NCBI GenBank assembly: GCA_030248225.1 | Contig: JASANE010017373.1 | Span: forward strand, 60,661-124,660 | Source: Trileptium ribeirensis | Taxonomy: Eukaryota > Nematoda > Enoplea > Enoplida > Thoracostomopsidae | Length of the DNA: 64,000 bases | Direction of reading: 5' to 3' | Shown here: in pieces, positions 15,001 through 25,221 of the stretch | Layout of the letters: every line of letters begins with the position of its first letter | How positions within the stretch are numbered: the stretch's first letter is position 1 | Notes under the pieces: model-generated | Database searches by the model: none | What the model was told of the DNA's origin: nothing | What the model saw: only the letters and a program-made list of their open reading frames with translations | Translations under genes and position numbers: made by a program

Positions 15001-17542
15001 TCCAGCATGCATATTTCAAGTCTCTGTATGGGTTTTCAATGTGATTATTGTCAGTGAACCCAATTTCCAGAATATAGTCTATGTTCTGTTATTTGGTTAC
15101 GCATTGCGTATGGGTCGTCCTCGTTAGGAATTGTCTGTATAGGGTATGCTGAATACGATTGTTTGGTTATCTAGAAATCAGCACGAGTATCTTATGCCTT
15201 TTCAGGCGTTTTCGTTGGGTTTAGGGTCAATGAACACGATTTCCAGAAAATAGTATATCTTCAGTGGTTTGACTACGTATTGCGTACAGGTCATCCATAA
15301 CTGTCTATATAGGTTTTCCGGTTGGGTTTAATATGGTTTGGTTATCTAGAGACCAGCACAAATACTTGGTGCGTTGTCAGTTGTTTTCTATGGGTTTTGG
15401 GTCGACGAGATTTTAGAATTTTCAATTAATTCAGGGTTCAAAAGATTTTTGGGTGGTATATACATCGAACACACCCTGTTACAGGTGATTAAACAAAATG
15501 TCGTTCCATTTCACCCTCACTTACGAGTTATATACTAGTGATTTCACAAAGTAGGGATTTCACCTAACATGTAATGTCGTGCAAGTGATACCGAAAATCC
15601 TCGATCGAATTGTTAAATGATTTCAATTTATAATTATGATTCAACAGTTCTCGGTCATAACCGGAAGCTCATTCAGTCATGTATGACCACGTACATGGTA
15701 GAACCTAATTAGCATTGTACTAAAAGTCACTTCAGTAAAATTGGTTGATCCATTGAATACGTACCTTTGTTGCAAATAATATAATGTTTACATAGCATAA
15801 AATGGGCCAAAAAAGATGATCCAGCAGTAGGAATATGTTATAAACATTGACATATATTATATTAAAACGTGTTTATACTACAATATAATATTTTATTGAT
15901 TTTAGCATGAAGTTGCATCGTTGCGGTCGGAGAAGACAATGTAAGTCAGTCATAGTGTAGTTTTTCTTAGATAAACATTTTACGTTCTCTAACTTGAACC
16001 GTTCACATTATTAAAATGGCAGATTTAAAGTTATCATGGTCAGTCTTTAGTCTCGTAACTATGCTTTTTGTATAATTAGTTGCTTTTTTAACTATTCAAA
16101 TACCGTGAACATTACAGTTACTCCTAGTGTTGTCAGTGTCAGCACGTTAATATTACAATCCGAAAGTAATGTCGTTAATCAATATTACCAAGAGTGCATT
16201 AGGGAAAATTATGACACTTCTCTGCACTCACATGTAAGCCTGTGTTTGATGATGCGGGCATATTTGCCTTCACCCCCCCCAGTTTCCCAGTTTCTGGGGA
16301 GGGGTAGCTCGGATCCCCCCAGTTTTTTTGGGGGGGACGTCGGTCGCACCCACCGCCCCATTTATTTTTCGGGGGGTGGGGGGTCGGTTGATCCAGCAGC
16401 TGCTTATAACCCGACCCACCCAGAGATTGAGGGAGTCCGACTGACCCCCACCCCACAAAAAACTGGGGTCCGAGCTACCTGCCTTAGAAACTGGGGAGCC
16501 AATGCATCTTGACCTACACCCAGAAACTGGGGATCAGGCCGAAACCACTCGTATCAACAAACATGAGCTAACATGTGAGTGCAGGGAAGTGTCATGCTCT
16601 TCCCTAACGTACTCTTGATATTACTTTACGTTAACACAGATCGTTAACATAAATAGTTGCATTAATCGTAAAGTAATATACGGCTATAACAGTTGAATTT
16701 TCGAAATGTGAGTCTGAGCTTAACTTTATGATGAAATTTCCGGGCTATTCATACATCTGGATGCTCTTAGAAATCAAGCCGTAACAATTAAATGTTACAT
16801 GTAAAGTATATTTTTGTTCATTAACAGCAATGTACCTATTTAAGTAGATAAATTATATAATGAAGAAAAATGAAAGTGTCTGCTGGGCGGCGGCTATCTG
16901 TTTTCCCAAATTTTGAACACCATACCAAGTCCTAAATGATGCAATTGCAGCCGCAAGTCGTGTCTACGCAATTGGTCATTGGAAGTATATTTTACTCTAC
17001 CGACCACGGAATAATACGTCACTTCATTCTGGCCTGGAGTCGTATCCACGATATTACGAACATTTTGTAGTACGACGCTCTCGTAACTGTGCTACTGAAC
17101 AATAATAATAATAAATAATAAATTTGGTTTATATTTAAAATTGTGCTTGCCAAAATGAGAACTATTGAATAATATATTATTTTTTAGAATGTCCGGTGAA
17201 CTAGGTATGCTGCAGAACAAGATTTCAACATTAACATCGAGACAGCAATCTGTGCTACAGTCGCCGCAACAACATGGAGCAGCAACAACAGCGGGTTATG
17301 CTAGAGCAACACCGGGAGGACATACTTCTACGTCTGTTGGTTCTGGGCAACCAGTGCAATATTCTGCCGCACAGTATCAGTTACCTATAGCGTCTAGCTC
17401 ATTTCCGGGATTTTCTCATCAGCTTGAAACGTTGCGCCAGAAGGAAGCGGAACTGTCGGAACGGCGGCAGAAACTTCAGAAAGAATTTGACGAAAAACAA
17501 ATCGATCTAGATTATCGTGAACGGGCTATTGTTGAAAAAGAG
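3..17542 (+). CDS. coiled-coil protein, possibly ATRIP-like, three exons (5' incomplete)
   Basis: Three plus-strand exons fit together in phase. Exon A (3-68, cut by the window edge) encodes 22 residues and ends at a GTTAGT donor in phase 0. Exon B (15906-15940) follows a TTTTAG acceptor, encodes HEVASLRSEKT plus two bases, and ends at GTAAGT. Exon C (17188-17542) follows TTTTTTAG, encodes 118 residues after the split codon, and ends at GTAAAG in phase 0. The joined product is a charged heptad-like helix (about residues 5-60), a Ser/Gln/Gly-rich linker, then a second coiled coil with Glu/Lys/Arg repeats. The order of a coil with a short SGELGMLQNK motif, a linker and a second coil resembles the N-terminal half of ATRIP, the ATR kinase partner. 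That is inference from generic coiled-coil similarity; any other long coiled-coil protein would also fit. No downstream exon was recognised. The first intron, about 15.8 kb, may hide further short exons. Confidence 0.45.
75..3960. other. long intron or intergenic stretch, no gene seen
   Basis: This AT-rich stretch lies inside the presumed large intron. The short open frames have no recognisable domain and no paired splice sites. The only structured piece is a small palindromic run built from GGTTCCGG near 2411-2445. Confidence 0.5.
3965..4125. repeat. AT microsatellite with ATATCAAATATA-type units
   Basis: About 160 bases of nearly pure A/T made of degenerate ATATAAATATCAAT units. The phrase ctttgctatc recurs at about 3976, 4011 and 4116, so a longer unit was probably amplified before the simple repeat expanded. 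Confidence 0.8.
4130..6750. other. AT-rich stretch, no gene seen
   Basis: No recognisable protein domain, RNA gene or repeat pair was seen. The open frame at 4813-5130 (105 codons) lacks splice context and family resemblance. It is treated as chance. Confidence 0.4.
6778..6900. repeat. GC-rich CAGGCC/GGCCCG repeat patch
   Basis: A short GC-rich island in AT-rich surroundings, made of repeats of CAGGCCTGGC, GCCCGGCC, CAGGCCTTGAAG and CAGGCCCGGCCCGAAAA. Several units are self-complementary. A degenerate minisatellite or the core of a decayed element are both possible. Confidence 0.55.
7061..7392. repeat. tandem duplication of a 166-bp unit
   Basis: Two direct copies, 7061-7226 and 7227-7392, each start tgaactaacagaaaatgat and end near acccagaaacatttagt. 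They differ at a small number of positions. The third start at 7393 diverges at once, so there are exactly two full copies. Confidence 0.9.
7393..9500. other. repeat-rich non-coding stretch
   Basis: No gene was recognised. At 8892-8918 there is an inverted copy of the ggttcatgccc...tggcaaaatttt motif also found twice near 35.7-35.9 kb. C-rich runs occur around 9355-9380. The phrase ctttccaatggag recurs at about 9399 and 9585, showing local repeat structure. Confidence 0.5.
9674..9964 (-). pseudogene. Merlin-like (IS1595-type) transposase N-terminal fragment
   Basis: Read on minus from 9964, an open frame starts MPPGRPPAH and reaches a segment (about residues 54-96) with ISNSKTCDC, then CYLAQRND and YEWRCSDYNS. 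An N-terminal LI-x-C-x2-C block followed by LV(Q/K)RND and a WRC segment is the zinc-ribbon arrangement of Merlin/IS1595-family transposases. The second half of the ribbon and the catalytic DDE region are missing. From about 9670 the frame runs into an unrelated repeat. This is a dead fragment at the edge of another element. The assignment rests on motif resemblance alone. Confidence 0.4.
10182..10258. repeat. TTAGGC-like hexamer array, left block
   Basis: About 75 bases of TTAGGC/TTAGTC/TTAGAC variants, including cttaggcttaggcttag. The unit matches the nematode telomere hexamer but is degenerate and internal. Confidence 0.7.
10735..10880. repeat. TTAGGC-like array with a 30-bp higher-order unit
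   Basis: Hexamer-like units alternate in orientation (ttaggc, then taagac and taagcc). They form a roughly 30-bp unit, aggctaagactaagac followed by ttaggcttaacctt, repeated about four times with decay. Translation gives a meaningless RLRLRL peptide. With the block at 10182-10258 it brackets about 480 bases of non-coding sequence. Confidence 0.75.
10881..12839. other. non-coding stretch with an internal diverged duplication
   Basis: No gene was seen. Two segments resemble each other in direct orientation. One at about 11190-11470 has gactaaggttatcttctt, then gctggta/taaagcacctg and cactaggtgtgcacaagacgg. The other at about 11815-12080 has the same phrases with changes. The block was duplicated at a spacing of about 625 bases and has since diverged. 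Confidence 0.55.
12840..13405. repeat. degenerate minisatellite, unit about 27-30 bp (TTTTGGGATTTGAAAAATG-like)
   Basis: The plus strand cycles through a T/G part (gattttttggg) and an A-rich part (atttgaaaaatg) every 27-30 bases, for example near 12990, 13180 and 13290. C is depleted throughout. Short open frames here are artefacts of the repeat. Confidence 0.7.
13410..14390. other. no gene seen
   Basis: No recognisable gene. A small frame starting at 13931 (MSVSIEDLETGSVGEN, 25 codons) has no supporting splice or family evidence. Confidence 0.4.
14395..15490 (+). repeat. dispersed repeat R1, copy 1
   Basis: This copy aligns in the same orientation with 29985-31275. Shared landmarks in order are gaccccatctt..gagtcaaaatggca, ggttcgtcgaccctttg/ccagaaat, a block with gtccgttttca, repeated gtattgcgta...catc phrases, and a shared end at acatcgaacacaccctgttac..taaacaaaatg. 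Divergence looks moderate. On minus, the frame 14745-14521 (LFLTKGRRTIFGLTAAQ) matches a diverged peptide from copy 2 ([17 protein letters not shown]). The 5' part may therefore derive from a coding sequence. Confidence 0.7.
16180..16625. mobile_element. MITE-like element with about 55-60-bp terminal inverted repeats and poly-G/C core
   Basis: The left end (about 16184-16240) and right end (about 16563-16622) are inverted copies. Both contain aagagt, ttaggga, atgacactt and ctgcactcacatgt in mirrored order with few mismatches. The core carries C and G runs of seven to nine (16266-16275, 16313-16338, 16370-16383) and repeated aactgggg words. No transposase is encoded, so the element is non-autonomous. 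Open frames across the core are compositional. Confidence 0.75.
16630..17187. other. intron between exons B and C of the coiled-coil gene
   Basis: The stretch between the MITE and the exon C acceptor is AT-rich and unstructured. It ends in a polypyrimidine-poor but usable TATTATTTTTTAG acceptor. Confidence 0.4.
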
Positions 17543-18800
17543 GTAAAGTTGAATATCATTATTTGGAGTTGTAATGAATGGATTTTAAGTGTCTTCGTAC
17601 AAAACAATATTGATGGTCGTGACGATTTGACTGATCTTAGTATAAAAACAAAAGTTTACGAATAGTTGATGAAACATGTACATGAAGTTGCTGGTCTGTC
17701 CACAGCCCTCCAAAAAGTGAAGGGGGGAACTTCGGGGGGGCATGTTCATTCTCGGGGGAAAATTAAAAGTGGGGGACATATTTTGCTTAAAAATACGAAA
17801 TATTCCCATATTTTGATGCAGTTTTACTACCGTGAATGTTAATACCTACTACTCTTTGCTCCCACCGATACGTGGAATAGTGGTGACTAGGTTGTTTCCA
17901 ATCCGTGACCTTTTTCGCCAATTGATTGTGAATCGTTCTTTCCGGTGGTGGTGGTCATCGGAATTTGAAACATTTATGTACAGCTACTTCCCGTCAGTCT
18001 CTGCTTCAGAAGTTGGTTAATTTTTTGAATCGGGTTCCCACAACGTTGTCGAAATAACCATTCCAAACTGCAGAGTATGGTCATGATATAATTTATACTA
18101 GCTAACGATAATCCTCACGGAAGAAGGTGTGACCCTCGGAACTGGTAAAGTCGGCCGAGACATGCCCCAACGGTTGGTGTATTTGATTTTAACGCATAAT
18201 GTCATACTATGGAACAACAAATCGTTTCATAGCGTAATATTCAAATCAGACGCGTCCTAGCCAGTCACGACATGCCTAATTATTATATTGTTCGCATTTC
18301 GTAGATTACTTAATAAAATGTACTGTGCTCTTTGACTGTAATCAGAATGTAGTGGAGACTGTGTGTTCCAGTGGTGCATCTTTTAAATTCTGTCTGTGTG
18401 TGTGATCGGCCATAACTCCGGAACGACTTAACCGATGTTAATAGACTTGGGTCATTCAGACCGGCATAGTCCATTTTATCGTGTGCATCCCTTTAGCGTT
18501 TTGATTTGGGTGTGGTTCCGGAGTCAGGGTTCAAAATGTGGGTTTTTTTCCCATTTTCAGTATACCTTCATGGGAGCAAGGTTATTTTTATCTTAACTTT
18601 CGAATTTTTCTCTCATTGGTTTTATCTCATAGTAAAATTATAAATGTCGATGCCTCTTTTCCGTTGTGACCTCGCTTGAAATGGTAGTGAAATGTTTCCA
18701 TGGACACAGTGAACAGTAACCTTCTGAAGGATGGTAGTGTAGAGATAGCACAACGTGTTTCTTGGTTTCCGTTGCTATTATTTTGCCTTACGTTTAACTG
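17543..18800. other. no gene seen
   Basis: A plausible next exon of the coiled-coil gene was looked for and not found. A G-run patch near 17728-17775 (aggggggaac, cggggggg) looks like repeat debris. Confidence 0.4.
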
Positions 18801-20029
18801 TGGTCAATAAAAGTTGAAAATATGGAAAGGGGTCCACTGGGCCCCCCTCAGTAATCCAAGGGTAATTGAAAAGCTCAGTAGTCGGAGTGTTAAGTTTAGC
18901 CGCGCGTTAGGCGTTTGGTAATGTGAAACATGAAACTGTAAAAGTGTGGAAGACACAAACTTATGAAAAGGAAAAGATTTTGAAACCTTGAAATTGCAAA
19001 TTTTAAGTGCAAAGAAAAACAGGAAAATCTTTGGAAACGGAACGTTAGTTACTGGGATAACGCTGTATATGAAAAATGGAGCAATTAAGAAAACCGGGAA
19101 ATATACGGTGGTGAGAAACTGGAAAATTTTGGAGAACAATACCAGGAAACAGTTGGAACAATATTGAGATGTAGGAACGACAAACCTGGGAAGCTCAAAA
19201 TGTTCGAAAACATGCATTGACAAATATTAGGAAATCAAATACTTGGGAAGCGAAAAAGCGGTATACATTTGAAAACTCTAGACATGGAAATCTAGTAAAA
19301 CAGAAAAAGGAAAACAGGAAAATATTTTTTTGGCACTAAAAGGTAGAACTCTCGAAATTTTGAGAAACGGTGTAGTGCTCGGAAACGGGAATCATGATAT
19401 TAATAAATCTTATGCAGCCATCATGAAACTGGAAAGGTAGTAAGCCAGTCACTTGAGAAAGGGTAAGTAGGTAGGCCACCGGACGCTACAAAGCTTAATA
19501 AAACAGGAAGCTTGTTTTCGGAATACTAATAAATGTTGAAATTAGAGAAATGTCGGAAATGGAAAAAATTTAAACAGGATTTCGGAGAATTGAAAATGTT
19601 AGAAAACGTTATGCAGCCATCATTAAACAGGAAACGTATGAAGTCAAACACTTGAGAAAAGAAAAGTACGTAGGACACCGGACACTACGAAGTTTTGTAA
19701 AACAGGAGGTTTGTTATTCGGAATACTAACAAATGTTGTAATTAGAGAAATGCAGGCAATGGAAAAATGTCGGAAACAAAAAAAATTAAGCAGGATTTCG
19801 GAAAATGGAAAATGTCGAAAACAGTTGTTGCGAAACGCCAAACGTTGGGAATCACTAAAATAGGAAGACGGACGAATGCGTGGAAGTGAGGAAACGGGAA
19901 ACTATCGGGAAATGAGAGACATGAGAAACCAAAAAATGATGCTAAACTATAAACTCTTAAAATTAGAATTGTTATGAAACGTGAACATTGAAAGCGAGAA
20001 TGCTGGGTACAAAGAAGCTTGGAATATTA

Positions 20030-20700
20030 CAAAATAAAAATTACGCCAGATTGATTACGTCAGATTGCGGGTGGACGACATGTGGATAGGGGCGCGCTGT
20101 TTTAAACCGTGCCGTTTGCAAAAACCCGTAGCCCAATTCTGCGATGGCAACCCTTCCGCCCCATCGAACTCGACATTAACGAGTTCTCCGTCTTTGTTGC
20201 GAATTTTTGGAAGGGAAGCAGCGTAATCGCGAGCCAACTCACGGACACCCATCCGACCAAAACCAAAAGCCATTACGGGCGAAAAATCCGAATAATATTA
20301 CTCAAATACATGTCCTGATCGTCATTTAGAGTCTTTTTGGAGCCTTGACTACCACGTTGCCGAACCGTCTGTCTATCAATGACGGCATCTCGAAGTTTCC
20401 TGGATGACATTTTATAGTCTTTCGCCACTGCATCGTGCAAGGGCTTCTCGTATATTCGCAAGTCGGTAGAGGATAATGTTAACAGCCTGTGGCAATAAGG
20501 CATCGGAAGCAACTTGAGCAGCAGTTTTATTATAATAATTATTATACTGTTTATCCCGGCTCATTTTTATAACAAATCTCTTTACAAAACGTAGAAATAC
20601 CTGAAAAATGCATTAAAAATATAACGTGATAATAACAATCTGGCGTAATGATGATCTGATGATGATGGCGTGATGACAATCTGGCGTAATTTTTATTTTG
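20030..20700. mobile_element. pogo/Tigger-like mini-transposon with perfect 24-bp inverted ends
   Basis: The ends 20030-20053 and 20677-20700 are perfect inverted complements, beginning CAAAATAAAAATTACG. Both flanks read TTA. Each end also carries a second nearby copy of the inner motif (attacgtcagattg beside the left end; caatctggcgtaat at 20636-20649 beside the right), so the ends are doubled. The element is 671 bp and carries a broken transposase on minus. TTA flanks would fit a TA target duplication (pogo/mariner) or a 3-bp TWA duplication (PIF/Harbinger). The protein favours pogo. Confidence 0.8.
20055..20564 (-). pseudogene. broken transposase, HTH and CENP-B-type N-terminal region only
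   Basis: On minus, a plausible start lies at 20564 (MSRDKQYNNYY). The frame then shifts into DAVAKDYKMSSRKLRDAV, a psq-type helix-turn-helix, and shifts again by one base near 20273 into VMAFGFGRMGVRELARDYA. It ends with WATGFCKRHGLKQRAP, the recognisable CENP-B/Tc5-type DNA-binding signature of pogo/Tigger transposases. The DDE catalytic domain is absent, so the element depends on a transposase from elsewhere. At least two frameshifts show it is not functional. Confidence 0.7.
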
Positions 20701-22075
20701 TTAAGCTTGGAATATGTTAGAAAACGTTAACTTGTTAATTCGGAAACTATAAATGTTAAAACTGAAAACTCAAAAAATGGGAGAATGTTGTGAAATCGAA
20801 AATCGCAGAATTTTGCAAATGGACACTGAGTAGGGAAACGAGAAAATTTTGAGAATTAGAAAACATGAACCTGTTGGAAACGCTACGTAGACGAAACGTA
20901 AAAAGCGACGAAATAGAAAAATATTAAAATGCTAGAAACTAGAAACGTGGAAAAGAGAAACTTGGCAAGCGGGAAACAGATCGACAATTTGACACATGAA
21001 ACTGGCAAATGTTAAGAAGTCAGATACTTGAGAAACGCAAAACTGGTATACTCAGGAAACTCTTGAACTTTGAAAAACAGAAAAAAGAAAAATGAAAAAT
21101 ATTTTTGGAAACAGGAAAGCTAGTTACATAATGAATACGGAAATGAAAAATGTTGGGTACAGTAAAGTTGGCAACCTAAAAATGTTGGAAAACATGAAAA
21201 TATTGGAAAGGAGGAGGCTGGAAAATACCGGGGAACCGTACAGTATGGAAATGTAGAAAATCTCGGAAATGAAAAGCTTGAGAAACGGGAAAATTTTGGA
21301 AAATGAAACTACAAAGCGCAGGAAAGCGGGACAATGTTGGGTTGTCGGCAAATAGAGAACGCTGGGATGTGGATAAACAAAAAACAAGGAAATGGCAAAT
21401 ATTGTTAAATGGGAAACTGCCTAAAAGTAAGAAGCACAAAACGGGAAAATGTTGGAAAGTTAGACACTTCAAAAACGGAAAGCTGTTAGAACACGGACAC
21501 TCTGGAATTGGGAAAGATATAGAAAAAAAGAAAATTTTTCGAAACAAAAAACTACTTTAAAAGGAAAACATGGAAAATGAAACATGTTGGAAAACGGTAA
21601 AAGGTAGAAAACGCGAAATGGTGGGAAACGGGAAAGCGAAATCGGACAGGAACATGAAACTACAAATGCTGTGATGCCAAGCGCTTGAGAATCTGAAAGT
21701 TTTGGAAAACCATAAAGCTGGGTACCCAAAACTTGAGCAATATTAAAAAAGGGAAAAATTGTTAATCGGAAACTAATAAATGCAAAAAAAATCAGGAAAA
21801 AAATTTAATAAAGAGAAGTGCAGGAAATGAAAAAACTAGTTAAACATGATCTCGTAATACGGAAACTACTGGGAAACAGCTAAAGTAGCAAAACGGCAAA
21901 GTATTGGAAACACTAAAGTAGGAAAAAGTTAATATGTGGGGTAGAGCATAAACGCGATATTATCGGGAAATGAGAGATACAGAGACAGAAAAATATCGGA
22001 AAACGGTAAATTTTTGGAGTCGGAAATGTGATCCTTGGAAGGCGAGAAAGAAAGGAAGGAGAAATTCTCGTTTCC

Positions 22076-22412
22076 ACAGTTTCCCATTTTCTTGATTTCT
22101 CGTATTCCCAATTTCTCGTTTTCCCAGTTTCCAGTTTCCTTAATATCCCGTGTTCCCAATTTTCGTTTTACTATTTCTCAATTTACCGATTTCCCAATTT
22201 TTCAAATTCTTTTTCTCAATTTCACGATTATAATTTCCTACTTTTCCTATTTCCATTTTTCCAATTTCCCGTTTTCATAACTTCCCTTTCATCCGACTTC
22301 CCATCGTGTCGTGGTTGCGAACACGTGAAATTGAGAAAACGAGAAATTAGGAAAATGGGAATCTGGAAAATCGGTAAAATGGGAAATTGGGAAAACGGGA
22401 AATCCAAAATAA
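22076..22412. repeat. strand switch of the purine minisatellite
   Basis: At about 22076 the plus strand flips from purine-rich to pyrimidine-rich (tttcccatttt, tttctcgttttccc) until about 22285. After a 30-base gap it flips back to purine-rich (gaaattgagaaaacgag, ggaaattgggaaaacggg) up to 22412. The two halves are roughly inverted complements, giving a long imperfect hairpin. Confidence 0.75.
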
Positions 22413-22429
22413 ACAAAATGTGTATCTAA

Positions 22430-24130
22430 CATATGTACCATACACAACAATGTCATATTGTTTTGCCGGGAAAACGAGACGCCCCTGAAGTGGACATGGG
22501 CCAGTCCGCCAATCATTATTATGCCCTTAGTTTGTAGCGTGATCATGGCATTGGCAATTTACATTGATAGTTTTGCACCGACTTATGGCCACGCATGAGT
22601 GTTCCAGTTTCGACGTCTACCGTTCTCTAGTATGGGTAAGGCTACCACATCTCCTACGATGATTGTACTTGAACGAGCGACGTAACCACTTCGGTAATAA
22701 TAGTGGATTTCCTGAAGTAATCGATCAGCGACGTTATTACATCGTTCAAGTCATTCCCCTCTTTCTAACTGTAACGGGCTTCCGCCTCCACCACAAAGAA
22801 GCATCGGTTCAGTTTGTTTCTCGTGGTTGTGAATTAACGATTGCCAATAGACTATGGAATCGTTCTTGGTTTGTGAATTTTTGTAATATTGTCGGACGCA
22901 TAAGGTGTAGCAACATCAGGCCAGGCGAGCTTTGGTATCGTCAACTCACAGATTTTCATTTTGTTCTTTAACTTTATGTTCTAAGTTTAAGGGATCTGCT
23001 GATAATGTTGCCAATTCTCTTCACGCTGCCAAATACCCGAATAGCCATAAGATAGTGATTTAATACGCCTCTTCGGCGATTTCAATTCAATTTCGCTATG
23101 AAAACTTGATCGCAATATTTGATAATTCTGGCAATGTACTTCTCTGTGATAAAAACGTTTCGAAAGTTCTCTCTCGGTGAATTAAACATAGAGGCACTAT
23201 CAAATCAACTGCCCCAGGCAAAAATCGCTGTTGAGGGCATTGTCGGAAAGACGTATTTTATAAAAATAGCATATTTTACAACATATAACAAACAACACAA
23301 GTAATTAACATAGAAATGTTGTATAATGGGTCAATTATAACAAAATTTTCGCTGTGTGATTATCCGGGATTAGCAAAAATACAAAAATGAATTACTTTAC
23401 AAGAGATCAATCATTTTTCAATCTTCACTTCAGTACCTGAATTGGTTTCCCCCTCCCTATCAGATTCATCATGGGGGCAACGAGCTCAAGCGGTGCCACT
23501 CGAACGCATGTGAATCCACATTTCAAAGCTTCATCAGTCAACGTACGACGCACAGGCTCAAAATATGAATATCCTAACCGATTTTATGAGGCTATACTAC
23601 AATAACTCAAAGGACAAGTACGAACCGCCACACAATTACAATTTATTCCGAAATTGGCGTTTCAACTAGTGGCGTGACAACCAATACTCGGACAGCACGA
23701 AAGCGATGCAATTTCTAAATATAGCCGCAACAATACGTTCTTGTTCTCGATTGTAGTTGGAATTGCCATGTGTCTCTGCCTATGCGCGTGCGAACTGGCA
23801 AAGAAGTTTTCCCGCTTCTCATGTCGTATAATCACGGCGTTGTCATGAACTGACTGCAACTAGGCGACACGCGACATCAAACGCGATACCGATACGGAAC
23901 GCAATCAGTGAGAAAAGCTCGTCGACATCTATGAGGATTGGGTCATGTCGCGTCCATACCTCACAATCGTTTTTCAGACAATAGCGTTTAGTTAACAACG
24001 TCGACCAATGGCATGAATCGGAAGTCGATTCAACCCTGCTGTCTATAGCCAGCTGATGACCAAAAGTTGGAAAACGAAGATTTGTGGTTTCGCAATTTTG
24101 CCAAAATGTTGTGAACGAATGGCGACAACA
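22430..24130. other. no convincing gene
   Basis: The open frame at 22663-22971 (102 codons, non-ATG start) has no recognised domain. From about 23600 the base composition becomes more coding-like, and short stretches such as KLVDIYEDWVMSRPYLTIV (from about 23911, plus) precede the degraded region that follows. Confidence 0.35.
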
Positions 24131-24141
24131 TTTCAATTCAA

Positions 24142-25221
24142 TATGAAAACCTCGTTCCGTTCAAAAAGACACCATCTGTACTAGAAGAAGTACATCGTAT
24201 CAAAATGGAACAAGTATATATTTCTCCCGAACAAGGATCTAAACATCGCGTTGAATTCACAAAGCCGGGCGATTGACTCACTGTCGTACCGAGCGAACAA
24301 GGTATATTCCACAAGTTGAAAATTCAAGGCAAGCGACACAACAGATCGAGGTTGCAAAAGGAGGCCAAGCGTCGGGTCATCGAACGTAAAGACCGTGAAA
24401 TAGCAAGCAAAGCGGAAAAACAAGAGCGTACACACAATGAAATATGGAACAATGACATCAAGAAATACCACAGGGATGCATCTCCTGCCAACACTGAGGA
24501 ACTGCCGCCGCCGCCAGAGTCATTGCACATGTTGAAAGCGACCGCCAACGTCAAAAGCACCATCGCAACCTATAGATTCACAAGAGTCGCATTTGCAGTT
24601 ATCAATGAATAGCTTTGCTCAACGAAACCGCAAGTCGCATGTGCAGTCGTAGTGCCAGAAGAATCCCGGGGTTAGCAAGGAACCTCATCTAAGGGCGAAA
24701 TCGGGCCAACGAGGTCAGACCTTCACTCTGCTGATAAACGAGAAAGCCAACCTCATCGGACATCATTCCGCGAGTCCAGCAAAATATCAACGAGACAAGA
24801 TTCGCTTAATCGCCGAGATTCGAGCCTTTACGAACTTAAATCAATCTTGGAAATTTGGAAGTAACGTGGGTTTTGTTCACCATCGGAATCCGAATCGCCG
24901 CAAAAACGAAAACGTTCACCTCATAGTCGTAACTATGTGCGAACATTCACTCGTAGCCGTTACCGAGTCACCTACCGCTATAATACGGCCGATACAATGA
25001 ACGAGATATATACGATAAAGAGAACTCTCTCCCAACGGATCTGTAGCGATAACGAAGAGTCAAAGAAAGAAGCTTCAAAACAAAACCATCGGTTCGATTG
25101 GACGATCAAAAATCACAAATACCAACTTGCGCACAAGAAGTCCATCGATGAAATGACCCTTCGGGTAATATCGGAAAGGCGCAGAGCTGGTTCTGATAGA
25201 CAAGGGTACGAGAAATTATGA
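24142..25221 (+). pseudogene. degraded coding-like sequence with Ser/Arg- and Lys/Glu-rich segments
   Basis: A plus-strand reading from 24142 gives YENLVPFKKTPSVLEEVHR, then one in-frame stop. It continues through a 98-codon frame (24316-24612) rich in Lys, Arg and Glu, containing KDREIASKAEKQER and EELPPPPESL. After stops and frame changes, 24880-25221 gives SPSESESPQKRKRSP and SRNYVRTFTRSRYR, resembling an RS (splicing-factor type) tail. With no introns and scattered stops, this could be a processed pseudogene or decayed element ORF. I cannot name the parent. Confidence 0.35.

Larger units (their letters stand above)
18830..22075. repeat. purine-rich degenerate minisatellite (GGGAAA/GGAAAAT words)
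   Basis: For more than 3 kb the plus strand is dominated by short words such as ggaaac, ggaaaatg, gggaaac and gagaaac, spaced about every 10-30 bases. C and T are scarce except in acttg and ctac spacers. Two near-identical inner blocks (about 19439-19560 and 19620-19760, sharing ggacaccggac/gctac and tgttcggaatactaa) show local duplication. The minus-strand open frames (Phe/Ser/Pro-rich) are artefacts. The array is interrupted by a DNA transposon at 20030-20700. Confidence 0.8.

Noticed and set aside
16105..16512. 135-codon plus-strand ORF
   Set aside because: It runs through both inverted ends and the G/C-run core of a MITE, so it is compositional.
21124..21729. Several overlapping minus-strand ORFs rich in Phe, Ser and Pro
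   Set aside because: They are the complement of a purine-rich minisatellite and have low-complexity products.
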